Below are positions 6,075 through 7,507 of a stretch of 7,507 bases of DNA, piece after piece. This DNA is from Roseiarcus sp049513815 (GTDB lineage Bacteria > Pseudomonadota > Alphaproteobacteria > Rhizobiales > Beijerinckiaceae), in NCBI GenBank assembly GCA_049513815.1, contig JBEKVR010000225.1:1-7507 (forward strand). The letters run 5' to 3'. Within the stretch, counting starts at the first letter, position 1. Each line of letters begins with the position of its first letter. The translations under genes were made by a program, and so were the position numbers. The notes below the pieces were generated by a model. The model made no database searches and was not told the DNA's origin. It saw only the letters and a program-made list of their open reading frames with translations.

Positions 6075-6511
6075 CTTCAGAACTCCAGCAATTCAAGCGG
6101 CGACCGGCGGCCTCGCCGAGCGCAAAAGGAAACGGGAAGCGCGGCTCATACACGCAAACGCGCGCGAACGCCAGCCCCGCGGCGAGATGCGAACGCTCAT
6201 GATCGCCGACCCTCGTTATGGCCGGGCTTGACCCGGCCATCCAGGCGGCGACGCATTGCGAAGGCCACCACGGAAGGACGACGATCATTCCTCCGACGAC
6301 ACTGCCTGGATGGCCGGGTCAAGCCCGGCCATGACGGCGGTTGGGCCAAAAAGCAGAATGCTCAGTTTAATCACATCATAATAGCGTACTTAGTGCTTCA
6401 GTGGACTATTCGATCGAGCCTAAAGCGCTCCCGGACCACGCGAAATCGCGCGTCTTTTGGCGCCTAGCACCCTGATATTGCTGTGGCGCCCAATGGAGTT
6501 GTCGGCGCGCC
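6075..6511. other. Intergenic region between rpmF and the YbjN gene (437 bp)
   Basis: This gap holds three parts. The first, 6075-6213, is the immediate rpmF upstream region, GC-rich, where the rpmF promoter should be. The second is the palindromic repeat at 6214-6336. The third, about 6346-6426, is visibly more AT-rich than the rest of the window (TTTAATCACATCATAATAG lies inside it). The minus strand reads TATTATGAT there, which resembles a -10 box, but no matching -35 is at the right distance. I see no credible protein-coding frame and no tRNA. Confidence 0.6.
6214..6336. repeat. Intergenic palindromic repeat, CGT(C/T)AT...CTTGA-loop family (123 bp)
   Basis: Two arms of 32 bp (6214-6245 and 6305-6336) are inverted copies with a single mismatch. 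Positions 6218-6245 and 6305-6332 match perfectly over 28 bp. Each arm is itself a hairpin: ATGGCCGGG (6218-6226), loop CTTGA, CCCGGCCAT (6232-6240), and the mirror image with loop TCAAG on the right. A 59-bp spacer separates the arms. Because the arms are nearly perfect, this copy looks recent or under constraint, unlike the diverged copy at 3369-3484. Elements of this kind are frequent in rhizobial genomes. No transposase is nearby, so if it is mobile it must be moved in trans. Confidence 0.88.
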
Positions 6512-7015
6512 CTAAGCGGTGCCCTTGGTCTCGAACACGGCGAGGTCCATCGCTTCGCGGGCGCTGCGGCCCGCCCACAGGACGAACTGGAACGCCTGGA
6601 AATAATTCTCGCAGGCGGTCAGCGCCGCTTCGACGATGGTGCGGCACTGGACGTCGCTCGGCTGCGCGCCGCCGGCCAGGCAATGGGCGTGGCGGAACAT
6701 GACGATGTCGTCGCGGGTCCAGATGTCGAAATGGCCGATCCACAATTGCGCGTTGATGAGCTGCACCAGGGCGACGATCTCGGCCCGCCGCCGATCGGGG
6801 ACCTTGAGGTCGAACGAGCAGCTCACATGCAGCGACTCGATCGCCGGCAGCCAGGTGAAGGAGACCTCGTATTGCGCCCAGGCGCCGGCGACGAGCATCG
6901 AAATCTCGTCTTCGTCGGCGCGATCGAATGCCCAGTCGTTCACCGCCGCCAGCCGCTCGACCACATCGACCGGATGTTCCGGGCGATCGAGAACCGTGTT
7001 TTCGTCAGCGATCAT
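6512..7015 (-). CDS. YbjN domain-containing protein (167 aa)
   Basis: YbjN proteins have a fold like type III secretion chaperones. They are widespread in proteobacteria, and their molecular role is not settled; the old name sensory transduction regulator is not supported by known biochemistry. The typical features are present: PVDVVERLAAVNDWAFDR near the start (15-32), DEISMLVAGAWAQYEVSFTW (36-55), SLHVSCSFDLKVP (61-73), the core VALVQLINAQLWIGHFDIW (81-99), and the C-terminal FQFVLWAGRSAREAM (142-156). Length is normal for the family. There is no signal peptide or membrane segment, so it is probably cytoplasmic. ATG 7015 has GGAAG 7 nt upstream (7023-7027). ubiK lies 229 bp upstream on the same strand; the gap leaves co-transcription open. 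In many relatives proC follows this gene, from memory; it is absent here, replaced by the repeat region. Confidence 0.9.
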   Translation of the reverse strand: MIADENTVLDRPEHPVDVVERLAAVNDWAFDRADEDEISMLVAGAWAQYEVSFTWLPAIESLHVSCSFDLKVPDRRRAEIVALVQLINAQLWIGHFDIWTRDDIVMFRHAHCLAGGAQPSDVQCRTIVEAALTACENYFQAFQFVLWAGRSAREAMDLAVFETKGTA

Positions 7016-7244
7016 CGACGGGCTTCCGTGGCGGTGGCGATGGGAGTCGACGCTTACGCACAGGGAACGGCGGCCAGTCCAAAATTGAGTCTGATCGCTT
7101 GCGCGGGCCTGACGCGTCTTAAGGCCCCCAACGCTGGCCAGACTCGATGATTCGTGGTCCGCGGTAAACCCACGGCGTTGCGCCGTCCACAGAATCAGCG
7201 AGGCGAATCAATTGCGTGGCTGGAATCCAGGCAAAATCCGGGAA

Positions 7245-7505
7245 TTACGGCTTGTCGCCGCCGAGCTTGGCTTCCAGCGCCGCAACGCGCGCCGCCAGGG
7301 CCTCGTTTTCGCTCCGCGCCTTGGCCGCCATGTCCTTGGCCGCCTCGAACTCTTCGCGTGTGACGACGTCCATGCCGGCGAGAAGGCGCTCCAACTGCGC
7401 CTTCACCACGGTCTCCACCTCGCGTCGCGCGCCCTCGGCGAGGCCGGCGGCGTCGGTAATCAGGCGCGACAAATCGTCGAACAGGCGGCCGCTGGTCTGA
7501 GGCAT
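7245..7505 (-). CDS. ubiK: UbiK-family accessory factor (BMFP domain, 86 aa)
   Basis: UbiK/YqiC proteins are small membrane-fusogenic factors that in gammaproteobacteria assist the ubiquinone biosynthesis complex under aerobic conditions. The predicted protein has an N-terminal amphipathic helix (RLFDDLSRLITDAAGLAEGA, 7-26), a second helix (RREVETVVKAQLERLLAGMD), and the family signature DVVTREEFEAAKD (46-58). A C-terminal coiled coil (RSENEALAARVAALEAKLG, 64-82) is expected to drive trimer formation. Length and layout match the family. ATG 7505 is two bases from the window edge, so the ribosome site is not visible, but MPQTSGRLFDDL is a normal beginning. Function in this organism is inferred from family membership. 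Confidence 0.9.
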   Translation of the reverse strand: MPQTSGRLFDDLSRLITDAAGLAEGARREVETVVKAQLERLLAGMDVVTREEFEAAKDMAAKARSENEALAARVAALEAKLGGDKP

Positions 7506-7507
7506 GA

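Noticed and set aside
7172..7186. Hairpin ACGGCG-ttg-CGCCGT as a terminator for ubiK
   Set aside because: The stem is only 6 bp and on the minus strand is followed by GGGTTTACC, without a proper T tract; too weak to call.

Overview
The window is about 7.5 kb of high-GC chromosomal DNA. It looks like an alphaproteobacterium of the Rhizobiales/Hyphomicrobiales, perhaps a Beijerinckiaceae- or Methylocystaceae-like lineage, but the sequence does not fix the genus. The reasons are a cysteine-free, alphaproteobacterial-type ribosomal protein L32, a BMFP/UbiK protein and a YbjN protein close together, strong GC bias at third codon positions, and two kinds of intergenic palindromic repeat typical of rhizobial genomes.

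Layout on the plus strand from the left: the 3' end of a GNAT acetyltransferase gene (1-225), then a 486-residue RimK-type ATP-grasp ligase with an RLAN N-terminal domain (435-1895). GNAT plus RLAN/ATP-grasp is a known but poorly characterised amidoligase context. A folded palindromic repeat (1958-2075) fills the gap to the convergent hisC gene (2103-3173, minus), which encodes histidinol-phosphate aminotransferase. A 377-bp divergent gap holds a second repeat (3369-3484). It is followed by a YddG-like DMT/EamA exporter (3551-4441, plus).

Convergent with the exporter is a broken membrane acyltransferase-3 gene (4562-5612, minus). It is spread over three reading frames and appears to lack a central segment. 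Next come a rho-independent terminator and rpmF (5880-6074, minus). A 437-bp gap holds a third repeat (6214-6336) and an AT-rich patch. The window ends with a YbjN-domain gene (6512-7015, minus) and ubiK (7245-7505, minus).

The genes do not form one pathway. hisC serves histidine synthesis, the exporter probably moves amino acids or related metabolites, rpmF belongs to the ribosome, and UbiK supports ubiquinone synthesis. The points most worth a second look are the GNAT/RLAN ligase pair, the two repeats that keep the same fold with compensating base changes, and the decaying acyltransferase. I did not find a clearly new multi-gene system.
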